Source: JBBQVS01 sp964657325 (lineage in GTDB: Bacteria > Chloroflexota > Ktedonobacteria > Ktedonobacterales > Ktedonobacteraceae). From it: a stretch of 64,000 bases of DNA. The position numbers and the translations under genes are program-made. The number at the start of each line of letters is the position of its first letter. Position 1 is the stretch's first letter. Location: NCBI GenBank assembly GCA_964657325.1, contig CAZZVE010000010.1, positions 1 through 64,000 of the forward strand, read 5' to 3'. Below are positions 18,188 to 27,590 of the stretch, piece after piece. Under the pieces are notes generated by a model. That model was not told the DNA's origin and made no database searches. It saw only the letters and a list, made by a program, of their open reading frames with translations.

Positions 18188-19822
18188 ATGATGGTGAGAG
18201 ATACCCCGGACAGAAGGCAAGACATTCCCCAGGAAACGGCAGTTCTCATCGTCGGGGGCGGCCCTGTCGGGTTGAGTGCAGCAGTTGAGTTGGGGCAAAG
18301 GGGCGTGCAGTGCCTGATCGTCGAGCCAAGGGTAGGTGTTTCACAGCTTAGGCCGCGTGCCAAGACAACGAACGTCCGAACAATGGAACATTTTCGCAGA
18401 TGGGGACTCGCTGAGCAACTGCGTGAAATAGCCCCTCTCAAGGTGGACTGGTCGCAGGAGGTCGTCTTCTGCACCACGTTGCTCGGTTACGAAGTGATGC
18501 GCTTCACAAATTGTCTTGGACTTTCAACTCAGCAAACCAATATGTTCGCTGAGTCGGGTCAGCAGATCGCTCAGCCACTGGTCGAGGAGGTATTGCGGGC
18601 GGGAGTCGCTGATCTGGAGTCGTGTCACCTTTGCCTGGGGTGGTCTCTACATACTCTTCAGCAGCGCGACGACAGTGTATTGACGATAATTGTCAACGAG
18701 CGGGGCGAGCAACGGCAGGTCAAGGCGTCCTATGTGCTAGGCTGTGACGGAGGTCGAAGCACCGTTCGTGCGGCAATCGGAATCCGCTATGTGGGAACCT
18801 CGGACCAACGTCCAAATTTTGGCATTGTCTTTCGAGCACCCGGACTGGCAGAGCGTCAGCAACATGGCCCAGCAGTCCAGTACTGGGTCCTCAATCCGTC
18901 CTATCCAGGGGTACTAGGCCGTATGGATATGGAAGATCGGTGGTGGATCATTGCTAATGGTGTGCCTGCTGAGATCGGTCAAGCCAATCCACATGCCTTG
19001 ATACACGGTCTCGTCGGGGCCGAGATCGACGCCGAGGTCCTAGGAACAGACCCTTGGACGGCACGCATGCTGCTGGCTGATCGCTACTGGGACGGACGAG
19101 TCTTCCTTGCTGGCGACGCCGCTCATCTGAATCCACCGTGGGGCGGACATGGTTTTAATACTGGCATCGGCGATGCCGTGAACATCGGCTGGAAGTTAGC
19201 AGCAGTGATTGACGGCTGGGGTGGTGATGGTCTGCTCAAAAGCTATGAGGCTGAGCGACGACCAATCGCCGAGCGAACTATCAGAGAGGCCACGGCAAAT
19301 ATGAGCGTGCTTGCTCCTGAACTCGGCAATCAAGAGATGGAAGCTGAGGGATTCATCGGCGAACAAGCGCGGCAGGCAGCGGCTCGGACGATCCAAGCTG
19401 CGAAAGACAGAGAGTTTCACAGCCTAGGACTCGTCCTGGGCTACCAGTACGATGCCTCGTCGGTAATCGTTGACGATGGCACACCTCCTCTTCCCGAAGG
19501 ACAGGACTATAAGCCTACGGCACGGCCGGGATCGCGGTTGCCGCACTTATGGCTGCCCGATGGGACATCACTGTATGATCGATTGGGAAACGGATTATCG
19601 CTCCTTCGGCTCCGCGATGATGCTGATGTAGTACCCTTTATAGATATGGCTACGGCTCGTGGAGTGCCACTGACCGTGATCGAGCTGCGAGGTGAGACAC
19701 TTGAGGAGGTCTACGGTGCCTCGCTTCTCCTTGTGCGACCTGACCAGCACGTAGCTTGGCGTGGTGCGTCCGTAGATCAGTCAATGGCGGGGGTAATCAT
19801 CGACCAAATCCGAGGGCTTTGA
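18188..19822 (+). CDS. FAD-dependent aromatic hydroxylase, second paralogue
   Basis: Another group A flavin hydroxylase, 544 aa. GGGPVGLSAA with the FAD glycines is near residue 21, GCDGGRSTVR near 187, and the GD motif LAGDAAHLNPPWGGHG near 310, then a C-terminal thioredoxin-like domain. It is clearly diverged from the first hydroxylase and closer in pattern to the TfdB/PgaE type. The ribosome site is weak, and ATG codons at 18188 and 18191 are both possible. It is separated from the first hydroxylase by 192 bases containing a VOC relic. It probably handles a related ring-hydroxylation step. Confidence 0.87.
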   Translation: MMVRDTPDRRQDIPQETAVLIVGGGPVGLSAAVELGQRGVQCLIVEPRVGVSQLRPRAKTTNVRTMEHFRRWGLAEQLREIAPLKVDWSQEVVFCTTLLGYEVMRFTNCLGLSTQQTNMFAESGQQIAQPLVEEVLRAGVADLESCHLCLGWSLHTLQQRDDSVLTIIVNERGEQRQVKASYVLGCDGGRSTVRAAIGIRYVGTSDQRPNFGIVFRAPGLAERQQHGPAVQYWVLNPSYPGVLGRMDMEDRWWIIANGVPAEIGQANPHALIHGLVGAEIDAEVLGTDPWTARMLLADRYWDGRVFLAGDAAHLNPPWGGHGFNTGIGDAVNIGWKLAAVIDGWGGDGLLKSYEAERRPIAERTIREATANMSVLAPELGNQEMEAEGFIGEQARQAAARTIQAAKDREFHSLGLVLGYQYDASSVIVDDGTPPLPEGQDYKPTARPGSRLPHLWLPDGTSLYDRLGNGLSLLRLRDDADVVPFIDMATARGVPLTVIELRGETLEEVYGASLLLVRPDQHVAWRGASVDQSMAGVIIDQIRGL

Positions 19823-19898
19823 GCATTTATAGGCGACTGTGGCTTCCGTAGAAAATCACGTACCGCCAGTGTTTGAGTTAATAAAGATGGGGTTCCAT

Positions 19899-21182
19899 AT
19901 GAAAAACGTTTTCATTCCCTATGGTAGTACAAATCTTTCAGTAGAGCTGCCAGACACCACGATGGTGATACATCCGCATTACAGCTCAGCGCTCACCGAT
20001 GAGCGTGCTGTATTTCAGTCCGCACTTCAAACACCCATAGCAAGCACGGCACTTATAGATCGCATAAGACCTCAAGATTACATAGCTATCGTGATTTCTG
20101 ATATCACACGACCCACACCAAACGAACGCATTATACCTTGGCTTCTTGAAATACTTTCCTTCGTGTCACGCTCACATATTGTCATTCTTAACGGTACAGG
20201 CTCACATCGCGGTAATTCACACGAAGAGCTTACGCGGATGCTAGGACAAGATGTTGTTGATACAGTCGAGGTTGTCAATCACGATGCATTTGATCCCAGT
20301 ACTCTCATCTATTTAGGGGAAACAGCTTCAAATGTTCCAATATGGATTAATCGTCGCTATGTAGAGGCCGATTTTCGTATTGTAACCGGCTTCATAGAAC
20401 CACATTTCTTTGCTGGCTTTTCTGGTGGCGCAAAAGGCATTATTCCTGGACTTGGTGGCATCCAAACAATCCAGGCCCTACATAACGCTTCTCTTATTGG
20501 GCATCCACGCTCTACATGGGCTGTACTCGAAGGCAATCCTGTTCAGCAAGGCATTCAGGAGTGCGTAAGCACATGCCCTCCTGAGTTTATGGTGAACGTC
20601 ACACTCGACCGGGAAAAGCGTATCACAGGTGTCTATGCTGGTGACTATCTGCAGGCGCATACCGTTGGCTGTGCAGAGATCGCACAATTAGCAACACAAG
20701 CGGTTGATGAATTCTTCGATATCGTCATCACGAGTAACGGTGGCTATCCGCTTGATCAAAATCTCTATCAAACGGTTAAGGGTATGACAGCTGCCGCGCA
20801 GATTGTGCGCAAAGGGGGCGCGATCATCACTGTAGCCGAGTGCCGTGATGGTCTACCAGATCACGGCAACTACAAAACACTGCTTCAAATGCGCGACTCT
20901 CCACAAGCTTTACTCGACTTGATTAACGGTCCTACCTTTTCTATGCACGACCAATGGCAGGTCCAAAAGCAAGCCATCGTACAACTAGAAGCCGAGGTAT
21001 ATCTACATTCATCCCTACCCGACGAAGTTGTACGAATGGCAAAGCTTACTCCCGCCCCAAACTTACAGAACACCATCAACTCTGTACTACAGCAATTCGG
21101 CGGCTCAACCGCACGCATCGCTATTTTACCAGATGGTCCATTTACCGTTCCCTATGTAGCCGATCATGTTCATGCAGTATAA
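19899..21182 (+). CDS. LarA-family nickel-pincer 2-hydroxyacid racemase
   Basis: Member of the lactate racemase family (formerly DUF2088), which interconverts stereoisomers of 2-hydroxy acids using a covalently bound nickel-pincer nucleotide. GTGSHRG holds H103. EPHFFAGFSGGAKGI holds H169 and K179, exactly ten residues apart, like the catalytic His and the cofactor-linking Lys of Lactobacillus LarA. I choose 19899; an ATG at 19887 is also possible and the longer 19839 start has no site. Cofactor genes larB, larC and larE are not in the window. It follows the hydroxylase cluster by 76 bases and converges on the aldehyde dehydrogenase. The substrate may be lactate or another hydroxy acid. Confidence 0.85.
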   Translation: MKNVFIPYGSTNLSVELPDTTMVIHPHYSSALTDERAVFQSALQTPIASTALIDRIRPQDYIAIVISDITRPTPNERIIPWLLEILSFVSRSHIVILNGTGSHRGNSHEELTRMLGQDVVDTVEVVNHDAFDPSTLIYLGETASNVPIWINRRYVEADFRIVTGFIEPHFFAGFSGGAKGIIPGLGGIQTIQALHNASLIGHPRSTWAVLEGNPVQQGIQECVSTCPPEFMVNVTLDREKRITGVYAGDYLQAHTVGCAEIAQLATQAVDEFFDIVITSNGGYPLDQNLYQTVKGMTAAAQIVRKGGAIITVAECRDGLPDHGNYKTLLQMRDSPQALLDLINGPTFSMHDQWQVQKQAIVQLEAEVYLHSSLPDEVVRMAKLTPAPNLQNTINSVLQQFGGSTARIAILPDGPFTVPYVADHVHAV

Positions 21183-21199
21183 GTACACCTAGTTACAAA

Positions 21200-22696
21200 C
21201 TAGTTGGGATATGGCATGAGGTTCGCTGCTGGTGTATCACCATAATTAACGTACACAGTCTTTTTACGCAGATAGTGGTCAAAGCCATGTGCGCCATCAT
21301 CACCACCTTGACCACTCAAACCATATCCAGTGTGAAAGCCTTGCAATTGCTCTGGTCCAATCTTATTGATATAAATCTCACCAAAACGCACCGCTTGTAC
21401 GGCTCGCATCATGCGCTGAATGTCTTTTGTAAAGAGATAGGCAGTGAGTCCATAGCGTGTATCGTTGGCGAGTGCGATAGCCTCCTCAAAATCATCGAAG
21501 GGCATAATTGGAGTGATCGGACCAAAAACCTCCTGTTGCATAATATCCATGTCGTTACGAACATGTGTGAGCACGGTTGGCTCATACCAAAAGCCTTTTT
21601 GGAACTGCTCACCCTCTGGACGTTTGCCTCCCATGACGAGTTGAGCACCCTGCTCTTGAGCACGTCCCACCATACGCTCAATCTTCTCAAGCTCAATCTG
21701 ATTAATCTTTGGCCCCAACTCGACTCCGGGTTGCATCGGGTCGCCGATACGTAGTTTACCTGCCATAGCAACATAGCGTTCGAGAAATTGATCAAAAACA
21801 CGTCGATGTACATATGTACGTTCGTTACAGGTACACACTTGACCACAATTCATAAAACGTGCGGTAACCGCATTGCGAACGGCCGCATCCATCTCCGCGT
21901 CATCCATCACGATAAAGGGAGCTTTACCGCCTAGTTCAAGTGATACTACCGTAATATTGCGTGCCGCCGCTTCAAGTATTTGCCGACCTGCACGAACTGA
22001 ACCAGTCACAGTAACAAGTTGAGTAATATCATCACGCACTAGCGCATCGCCAACAACCGTACCAGCACCTGTCACAACATTGACGACACCGGCAGGGACA
22101 CCCGCAGCTTCAACAATCTTCGCAAGCACAAGCGCACTGAGTGGTGTATCTTCGTGAGGTTTGATAACGATAGTGTTGCCAGCCATCAAAGCGGGAGCCA
22201 CCTTACGCGCGAACAAGGCCGCCGGATAATTCCAGGGAATAATGCCAACCACCACACCGTAAGGAACACTACGAATCCAGATATCCTCGTTAGGACTATC
22301 CGAAGCGATAATCTCGCCAGTAGCAGCACGTGCAAACGTGGCAAAGTAATCAAAAAACTCGGCGGTTCCGCCAATTTCACCTTGTGCCTCGAATAGCGGC
22401 TTGCCCTGCTCTTGCACAACTAAGCGTGCCAGTCGATCCGCGTCTTCACGAATAAGTGCTGCAATACGCTTGATATATGTGGCTCGCTGCACTCCCGAAA
22501 GTGCTGCCCATGCGGGTTGAGCAATCGCTGCTGCCTCAAGAGCTGCATGAGCGTCTTCACGTGTCCCCTCTGGCACCTCGGCGAATGCTTCACCTGTCGC
22601 AGGATTAAGAACAGGTCGCGTCTGTCCACCTGTCGCATCACGCCATTGTCCACCAATTCTCATCTGATAGTTGTGTAACGTTGTCTGCGTTGACAT
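21200..22696 (-). CDS. NAD(P)-dependent aldehyde dehydrogenase
   Basis: ALDH superfamily enzyme, 498 aa from the ATG at 22696, which has GAAAGAAGA upstream; an ATG at 22714 abuts the preceding stop and has a poorer site. Family blocks in order: PWNYPAAL, the ELGGKAPFIV general-base Glu near residue 257, and the CGQVCTC nucleophile Cys near residue 291. The pattern resembles lactaldehyde/glycolaldehyde dehydrogenases such as AldA. It is the last gene of the ABC-transporter/sugar-acid operon, so oxidising the aldehyde left after cleavage of a 2-keto-3-deoxy acid is its likely job. Confidence 0.88.
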   Translation of the reverse strand: MSTQTTLHNYQMRIGGQWRDATGGQTRPVLNPATGEAFAEVPEGTREDAHAALEAAAIAQPAWAALSGVQRATYIKRIAALIREDADRLARLVVQEQGKPLFEAQGEIGGTAEFFDYFATFARAATGEIIASDSPNEDIWIRSVPYGVVVGIIPWNYPAALFARKVAPALMAGNTIVIKPHEDTPLSALVLAKIVEAAGVPAGVVNVVTGAGTVVGDALVRDDITQLVTVTGSVRAGRQILEAAARNITVVSLELGGKAPFIVMDDAEMDAAVRNAVTARFMNCGQVCTCNERTYVHRRVFDQFLERYVAMAGKLRIGDPMQPGVELGPKINQIELEKIERMVGRAQEQGAQLVMGGKRPEGEQFQKGFWYEPTVLTHVRNDMDIMQQEVFGPITPIMPFDDFEEAIALANDTRYGLTAYLFTKDIQRMMRAVQAVRFGEIYINKIGPEQLQGFHTGYGLSGQGGDDGAHGFDHYLRKKTVYVNYGDTPAANLMPYPN

Positions 22697-22717
22697 GCGA
22701 GTCTTCTTTCTCATTTT

Positions 22718-23479
22718 CTAACGTGCTGTCAATCCACCATCAATAATTAGTCCTGTACCTGTGATAAATGCGGCATCATCTGAGGCAAGATACAAGGCTG
22801 CTGCTGCTACCTCTTCTGGTGTACCCAGACGGCCCATTGGTTGACGTGCAACTAACGAAGCACGTTCTGTGGTTGGATTATCTGCTTGATTCAGTAAGCG
22901 CCCAACCCACGGCGAGTCAACGGTGCCCGGACATAAACAATTCACACGAATGCCTTGCTCGACATATTCAATGGCGACCTGGCGTGTTAGAGCAATAACT
23001 GCTCCCTTACTAGCACTATATGCAGCTCGTTTGACTAGCCCAACCATACCCGCGATAGAGGCGGTGTTAATAATCACACCACTTCCCTGAACGAGCATGA
23101 GCGGAATGGCGTACTTACACCCAAGATACACACTTTTTACGTTAACAGTCATTACCTGGTCCCATTCGTCTGGCTCACACGCAACCACGTCCGTTGTCGA
23201 TCCAATGCCAGCATTATTACACAAAATATCCAGATGACCATAGACATGTTGTGCCTGCTCGATCATATATCGTACCTGCTCAGGTTGCGATACATCAACG
23301 CGTCTAGCTGTGCATGTTCCACCAGCCGTAGCAACTCTACTCGCCGTTTCTTGCGCCGCCTCTTCGTTTACATCCGCGATGAGCAATTGCGCCCCCTCAT
23401 GAGCAAAAAGCAGTGCCATCGCTTGACCAATGCCAGATCCTGCACCAGTAATAACTGCTGTGCGTTGCGCGAGTTTCAT
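22718..23479 (-). CDS. SDR family oxidoreductase
   Basis: Classical short-chain dehydrogenase, 253 aa. TGAGSGIGQA at residues 12-21, an Asp after the second strand (IADVNE) indicating NAD preference, NNAGIG near 90, NTASIAG near 137 and YSASK near 155. It ends with GLIIDGG. AAGGAATG precedes the ATG. It follows the other SDR by 12 bases within the sugar-acid operon. A sugar dehydrogenase or 2-keto-3-deoxy-acid dehydrogenase role is inferred from this context. Confidence 0.88.
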   Translation of the reverse strand: MKLAQRTAVITGAGSGIGQAMALLFAHEGAQLLIADVNEEAAQETASRVATAGGTCTARRVDVSQPEQVRYMIEQAQHVYGHLDILCNNAGIGSTTDVVACEPDEWDQVMTVNVKSVYLGCKYAIPLMLVQGSGVIINTASIAGMVGLVKRAAYSASKGAVIALTRQVAIEYVEQGIRVNCLCPGTVDSPWVGRLLNQADNPTTERASLVARQPMGRLGTPEEVAAAALYLASDDAAFITGTGLIIDGGLTAR

Positions 23480-23491
23480 GAAGCATTCCTT

Positions 23492-24271
23492 TTAACTAGG
23501 CCAGTTGCCACCATCAACATTGATGCATTGCTGAGTAATATAGTCCGCATCACTTGACGCGAGAAATGCTGCGACATTTGCGACATCCTCTGGCTGCTCA
23601 ATGCGACCAAGTGGAATGGATGCGACAGCGCGACGCTTTGGTTCACCAATGGGTAGATTTGATATCTTTGCAAATTGCTTGTCAACCTCTTCCCAAAACG
23701 GGGTATCGACCACTCCTGGTGCAAGAGCATTGACAGTAATTTTGTGCTCCGCCAGCGCGAGGGCAATGGATTGTGTCATACTAATTACACATGCCTTACT
23801 CGCGCAGTATGCAAGCACATATGCCTCACCACGCCGTCCAGCTTGTGAGGCAAGATTAATAATTTTGCCTCCTCGTCCCTGTTGAATCATGACACGTGCA
23901 GCTGCCTGACTACACCAGAGGAGACCCTTGCAGTTAATATCGAACATGAAATTCCAGTCCTGCTCTGTAGTTTCCAGGAAAGGAATAATCTTGCCGACAC
24001 CAGCATTATTCACCAAAATATCGAGTCCCCCAAACTCGTGTACTGCGGCGTCGATCAAGGCTTGTACTTGTTGCTGATTGCGCACATCGACTCCGACCGC
24101 TATTGCCTTTCCATTCTTGCCGGAAATCTCTTCCACCACGTTTTGAGCATCCGTGTGTTTCAGATCACCAATGACAACTTTGGCACCTTCCTGTGCATAA
24201 CGCAGTGCAATGGCACGTCCCATCCCCTGCGCTCCGCCAGTGACAATGGCAACTTTGCCTTCTAGTTTCAT
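23492..24271 (-). CDS. SDR family oxidoreductase (sugar/acetoin dehydrogenase-like)
   Basis: Classical short-chain dehydrogenase, 259 aa from the ATG at 24271, which is preceded by a strong AAGGAGG. The longer reading to 24307 lacks a site. TGGAQGMGRA follows the first strand, then NNAGVG, NLASQAG, the YCASK active-site motif and a GGNWPS C-terminus in which the usual VDGG appears. It is the first of two SDRs after the enolase-superfamily dehydratase. In nonphosphorylative sugar routes one such SDR oxidises the sugar and another the deoxyketo acid. Which does which is not decidable here. Confidence 0.88.
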   Translation of the reverse strand: MKLEGKVAIVTGGAQGMGRAIALRYAQEGAKVVIGDLKHTDAQNVVEEISGKNGKAIAVGVDVRNQQQVQALIDAAVHEFGGLDILVNNAGVGKIIPFLETTEQDWNFMFDINCKGLLWCSQAAARVMIQQGRGGKIINLASQAGRRGEAYVLAYCASKACVISMTQSIALALAEHKITVNALAPGVVDTPFWEEVDKQFAKISNLPIGEPKRRAVASIPLGRIEQPEDVANVAAFLASSDADYITQQCINVDGGNWPS

Positions 24272-24329
24272 GAAAAAGCCTCCTTGAATTAATGTATCTA
24301 GTTGCAATAGTGCTACAGTTTCTTTTCAC

Positions 24330-25517
24330 TTATGGAATATGTTGCTCGACGCGGTAACGGTCAATCGTCTCTTGCTTGAGCTTCACACCTAACCCTGGTC
24401 GCTCTGGTAATTGTACAAAACCTTTCTCGTCAAGTGTAAGTGGCTCTTCAAAGAGGTCTGAGCGTAAGGCGTTTGGGTTTTGGTCCCACTCAAGCCAACT
24501 CCCATTAGGAAGCGCAGCGATAAAGTGCATGTTTGCGATGCTACTGACCGCGGATGAAAACACATGTGGAATGACGGGAAGGCCATATGCTTGTGCGAAT
24601 GCAGCAATCTTGCGACACTCTGTAATGCCACCTGACCAAATCACGTCTGGCTGCACAATATCGACAGCCTGTCGCACGATGAGTTCACGAAATCCTGGTA
24701 AGCCCGTTTCGGTCTCATAGCCTGCTACAGGGGTAGTAAGTTGGTGCGCAACCAGTGCTGACCCGTTCAAGTCCTCGGTCGCGACAGGCTCTTCGAGCCA
24801 ATAGATATCCTGATCCTCGACCGCATGCATAAACTTCAAAGCTAAGGAAGGAGTCCATGCGTTGTTTGCATCGATAGCAAGTTTGACATTTGGTCCAATG
24901 GCTTTTCGCGCCGCCTGAACACGCGCGACATCTTCTTCAAATGTGACGGTGGCATACTCAGGAGCGGGCATATCCGCGAGTGGGTTCAAAAGAGCAGTAG
25001 GTTGGCGTCCGACTTTGATTTTCACGCAGCCAAAGCCACGTTCAGCGTAGCCACCAACCTCCTCTGCCAATGCATGTATGTCTTTGTCCTGTGCATAGAA
25101 GCCCGCGGAAGCATATGCCTGAAGCTTGTCACGATAAGCACCAAGTAAACGGTAAAGAGGTGTGCGAGTAGCTTGCCCAATGATATCCCAAAGCGCAATA
25201 TCAATACCGCTTATCGCCATCATGAGCATGCCGCGCCTACCACGCTGTTGCGCTCGCGTCGCCATCATTTGCCATAATCGCTCAACTCTAAAGGGGTCCT
25301 GACCAACAATCGTGCGGCGTAACTCCCCTAGAATGAGTGCCTCGGTACTTTCTAAGAAGCCTCCATATGTGGCGGCCTCACCTAGCCCAACAATACCTTC
25401 GTCCGTATGTACTTGTACAAGGAGCGCTGGTCGTTCGGGCATATAATGAATGGCATCAGCCATAGCAACCGACATAGGAAAACGAAGCTTGATGGTAGTA
25501 ACATCGGTGATAATCAC
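24330..25517 (-). CDS. Mandelate racemase / muconate lactonizing enzyme family, probable sugar-acid dehydratase
   Basis: Enolase-superfamily enzyme of 395 aa. The N-terminal capping domain spans about residues 1-130. The barrel carries the full mandelate-racemase-subgroup set: the KxK pair at K166 and K168, metal ligands D216, E242 and E268, the D291-H318 dyad and E343. In this subgroup proton abstraction from a sugar acid followed by loss of water gives a 2-keto-3-deoxy acid. It starts with GTG after AGGAAAAGAG. Its place between the permeases and SDRs supports dehydration of an aldonate or uronate-derived acid. Which acid is unknown. Confidence 0.88.
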   Translation of the reverse strand: MIITDVTTIKLRFPMSVAMADAIHYMPERPALLVQVHTDEGIVGLGEAATYGGFLESTEALILGELRRTIVGQDPFRVERLWQMMATRAQQRGRRGMLMMAISGIDIALWDIIGQATRTPLYRLLGAYRDKLQAYASAGFYAQDKDIHALAEEVGGYAERGFGCVKIKVGRQPTALLNPLADMPAPEYATVTFEEDVARVQAARKAIGPNVKLAIDANNAWTPSLALKFMHAVEDQDIYWLEEPVATEDLNGSALVAHQLTTPVAGYETETGLPGFRELIVRQAVDIVQPDVIWSGGITECRKIAAFAQAYGLPVIPHVFSSAVSSIANMHFIAALPNGSWLEWDQNPNALRSDLFEEPLTLDEKGFVQLPERPGLGVKLKQETIDRYRVEQHIP

Positions 25518-25539
25518 TGTGCGTCTCTTTTCCTAATGC

Positions 25540-26553
25540 TTAACTTCTTTCAAGTTTCTTGTTTGCCAACCTACTTTGGAGAAGGATAACGACTAATAAG
25601 AAGGCACCACGCACAACATCCTGCCAGAATGGACTCAGTGTTATACCAGCACCACTCAGGAAGTTCAGAATGTTCAGGATAAAGCCCAGCAGCAGTACAC
25701 CGATAAAGGTTCCAAAGACTGATCCCTCGCCACCAGAAATCAACGTACCTCCGACAACAACAGCCGCAATTGCTGACAGTTCATAGCCAACAGCTAGATT
25801 GCCAGAACCTGTAAACGTTTGGATAGCGGTAAATACCCCTGCAAGCCCTGCTAATGTACCACTGAGGGCGTAGGCTCCAAGTAGCGTAACATTGACGCGA
25901 ATACCCAGCAGACGTGCTGCCTCCTCATTCCCACCGATAGCCAGTAGGTGGCGCGCAAAACGTGAGTAATTGAGGACGATGATGCCAATTATAAAGGCCA
26001 CAACCAACACGATCACCGGGTTTGGAATACCAAAAACATCACCATTTCCAAAACCCAATAGATCACTGTTAGTAACCGTAACGTTATGTTCATTTGAGAA
26101 ATACAAAGCCAGACCACGCACACCCAGAAGAGTTGCCAGAGTAGCAACAAATGGAGGCACATGCATCTGTGTGATGACAAATCCATTGAAGAGTCCTACA
26201 GTCAACCCTGTAAGAACAGCAGCAAGAATCGCAGGCCACATCCCATTGTGGCTTGTAAGAGCCACCACAACCGACGAAAGTGCAATCGTTGAACCTACCG
26301 AAAGGTCGATACCACCAGTAATAATCACAAAAGTCATACCGAGCGCGATCAGGCCAATTGGAACATTAGAGACAAAAACGTTATCCAGGATGTTGTATTG
26401 TGTGAGGAAACCGTTGAAGCTGATCGAGCTAACGACTAGAACCAGGATGAGAGCAATCAACGCTCCTTGCCGTCGGACGATATTTCCAACTATCGGCCAA
26501 ACGTTATTCGCTGAAATTGAGCGTCTAGCCCTAGGTGTAGAGGCTTGTTCCAT
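25540..26553 (-). CDS. Sugar ABC transporter permease (RbsC-like), second
   Basis: Polytopic inner-membrane permease of the ribose/xylose/galactose ABC family, 337 aa with about eight to ten hydrophobic helices. The family stretch ALGMTFVIITGGIDLSVGS is near residue 72, with GGNEEAARLLGIRV near 207 as the coupling loop that touches the ATPase. AGGAGAGAG precedes the ATG. It is encoded 14 bases after the first permease, and the two probably form a heterodimer. Confidence 0.92.
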   Translation of the reverse strand: MEQASTPRARRSISANNVWPIVGNIVRRQGALIALILVLVVSSISFNGFLTQYNILDNVFVSNVPIGLIALGMTFVIITGGIDLSVGSTIALSSVVVALTSHNGMWPAILAAVLTGLTVGLFNGFVITQMHVPPFVATLATLLGVRGLALYFSNEHNVTVTNSDLLGFGNGDVFGIPNPVIVLVVAFIIGIIVLNYSRFARHLLAIGGNEEAARLLGIRVNVTLLGAYALSGTLAGLAGVFTAIQTFTGSGNLAVGYELSAIAAVVVGGTLISGGEGSVFGTFIGVLLLGFILNILNFLSGAGITLSPFWQDVVRGAFLLVVILLQSRLANKKLERS

Positions 26554-26567
26554 ACTAAATCTCTCTC

Positions 26568-27590
26568 CTATGAAGCTTTGCGTTGCGTCTGTAGATAGAC
26601 AGCAAGAATAATAAGAAGAGCTTCAACAACTCTGGAAATATCCGCTGACACATTATTGGCGGTCAGGGTAGAGGTCAGCAGTTGGATAAACACTGCACCG
26701 ATAAAAGTCCCAACGATGTTAGCCTGTCCGCCTAACAGGGAAGAACCACCAACCGCAACAGCCGCGATAGCGTTCAGTTCCATGCCTAGACCGATGCCAC
26801 CTGGGTCGGCAGAAGAATTATTTGAGATGTAAAACACACCAGCTATGCCTGCTAAAAAGCCTAGAATAATATAGACAGCTAATTTTACACGCGCTACCGG
26901 AATACCCGCGAGGCGTGCGGCAGGCTCATTCCCACCTGTCGCCACAACTTGGCGCCCAAAAATCGTGCTGCGTACAAGCCAAATAAAAAAGATGACGATA
27001 ACCGCCATAATCACTACCTGGAAAGGGACACCCAGGACTGTGCCCGTACCAATGAACCGGAATGTGGGATTTGAGAAGTCAACCACACCATTCACCAAAA
27101 CCTCGGCGATACCACGTCCGGCGATGTAGAGGATGAGGGTCGCCACAATTGGTTGGATACGGAAGACTGTCACTAAGACACCATTAAAGAGTCCACAAAG
27201 CGCAGCAATGAGAATAGCAGCAAGAATTCCTACTATATAGGAAGCGGGTCCAGTTAAGGAGAAAATTCTGCCTACAACGATAAGTGCAGCGATGGAACCT
27301 GCAATTGACATCACCGAACCAACCGAAAGGTCGATACCGCCCGTTGCAATCACAAGTGTCATGCCCATAGCCAAAATTACTGTCTCAGCTACCTGATACA
27401 GATTGTTTGTAAGCGTCTCAGCAGAAAGAAAGTGGGGGGTGATAAAAATATTGAAGATAATGAGCAGAATTAGCGCACCCAACGTTCCGTATGTCTGCCC
27501 ATATCCACGCAAGCGACTAAAAGTAAATGGTTGCCGGACCTCTACTAGAGGAGGAGGGGGAGTTATAATATCATCGTTAATCTTTGCCAT
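26568..27590 (-). CDS. Sugar ABC transporter permease (RbsC-like), first
   Basis: Polytopic permease, 340 aa, paralogous to the following gene. It has GMTLVIATGGIDLSVGS near residue 76 and the ATPase-coupling GGNEPAARLAGIPV loop near 218. The first 30 residues are cytoplasmic and proline-rich. Its start overlaps the end of the ATPase gene by 14 bases, with GAGGTG as ribosome site, which implies translational coupling. Confidence 0.92.
   Translation of the reverse strand: MAKINDDIITPPPPLVEVRQPFTFSRLRGYGQTYGTLGALILLIIFNIFITPHFLSAETLTNNLYQVAETVILAMGMTLVIATGGIDLSVGSVMSIAGSIAALIVVGRIFSLTGPASYIVGILAAILIAALCGLFNGVLVTVFRIQPIVATLILYIAGRGIAEVLVNGVVDFSNPTFRFIGTGTVLGVPFQVVIMAVIVIFFIWLVRSTIFGRQVVATGGNEPAARLAGIPVARVKLAVYIILGFLAGIAGVFYISNNSSADPGGIGLGMELNAIAAVAVGGSSLLGGQANIVGTFIGAVFIQLLTSTLTANNVSADISRVVEALLIILAVYLQTQRKAS

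Noticed and set aside
20954..21754. Plus-strand open frame of 266 codons at the larA/ALDH junction
   Set aside because: It overlaps the larA end out of frame and the ALDH gene antisense. There is no ribosome site and no recognisable domain.
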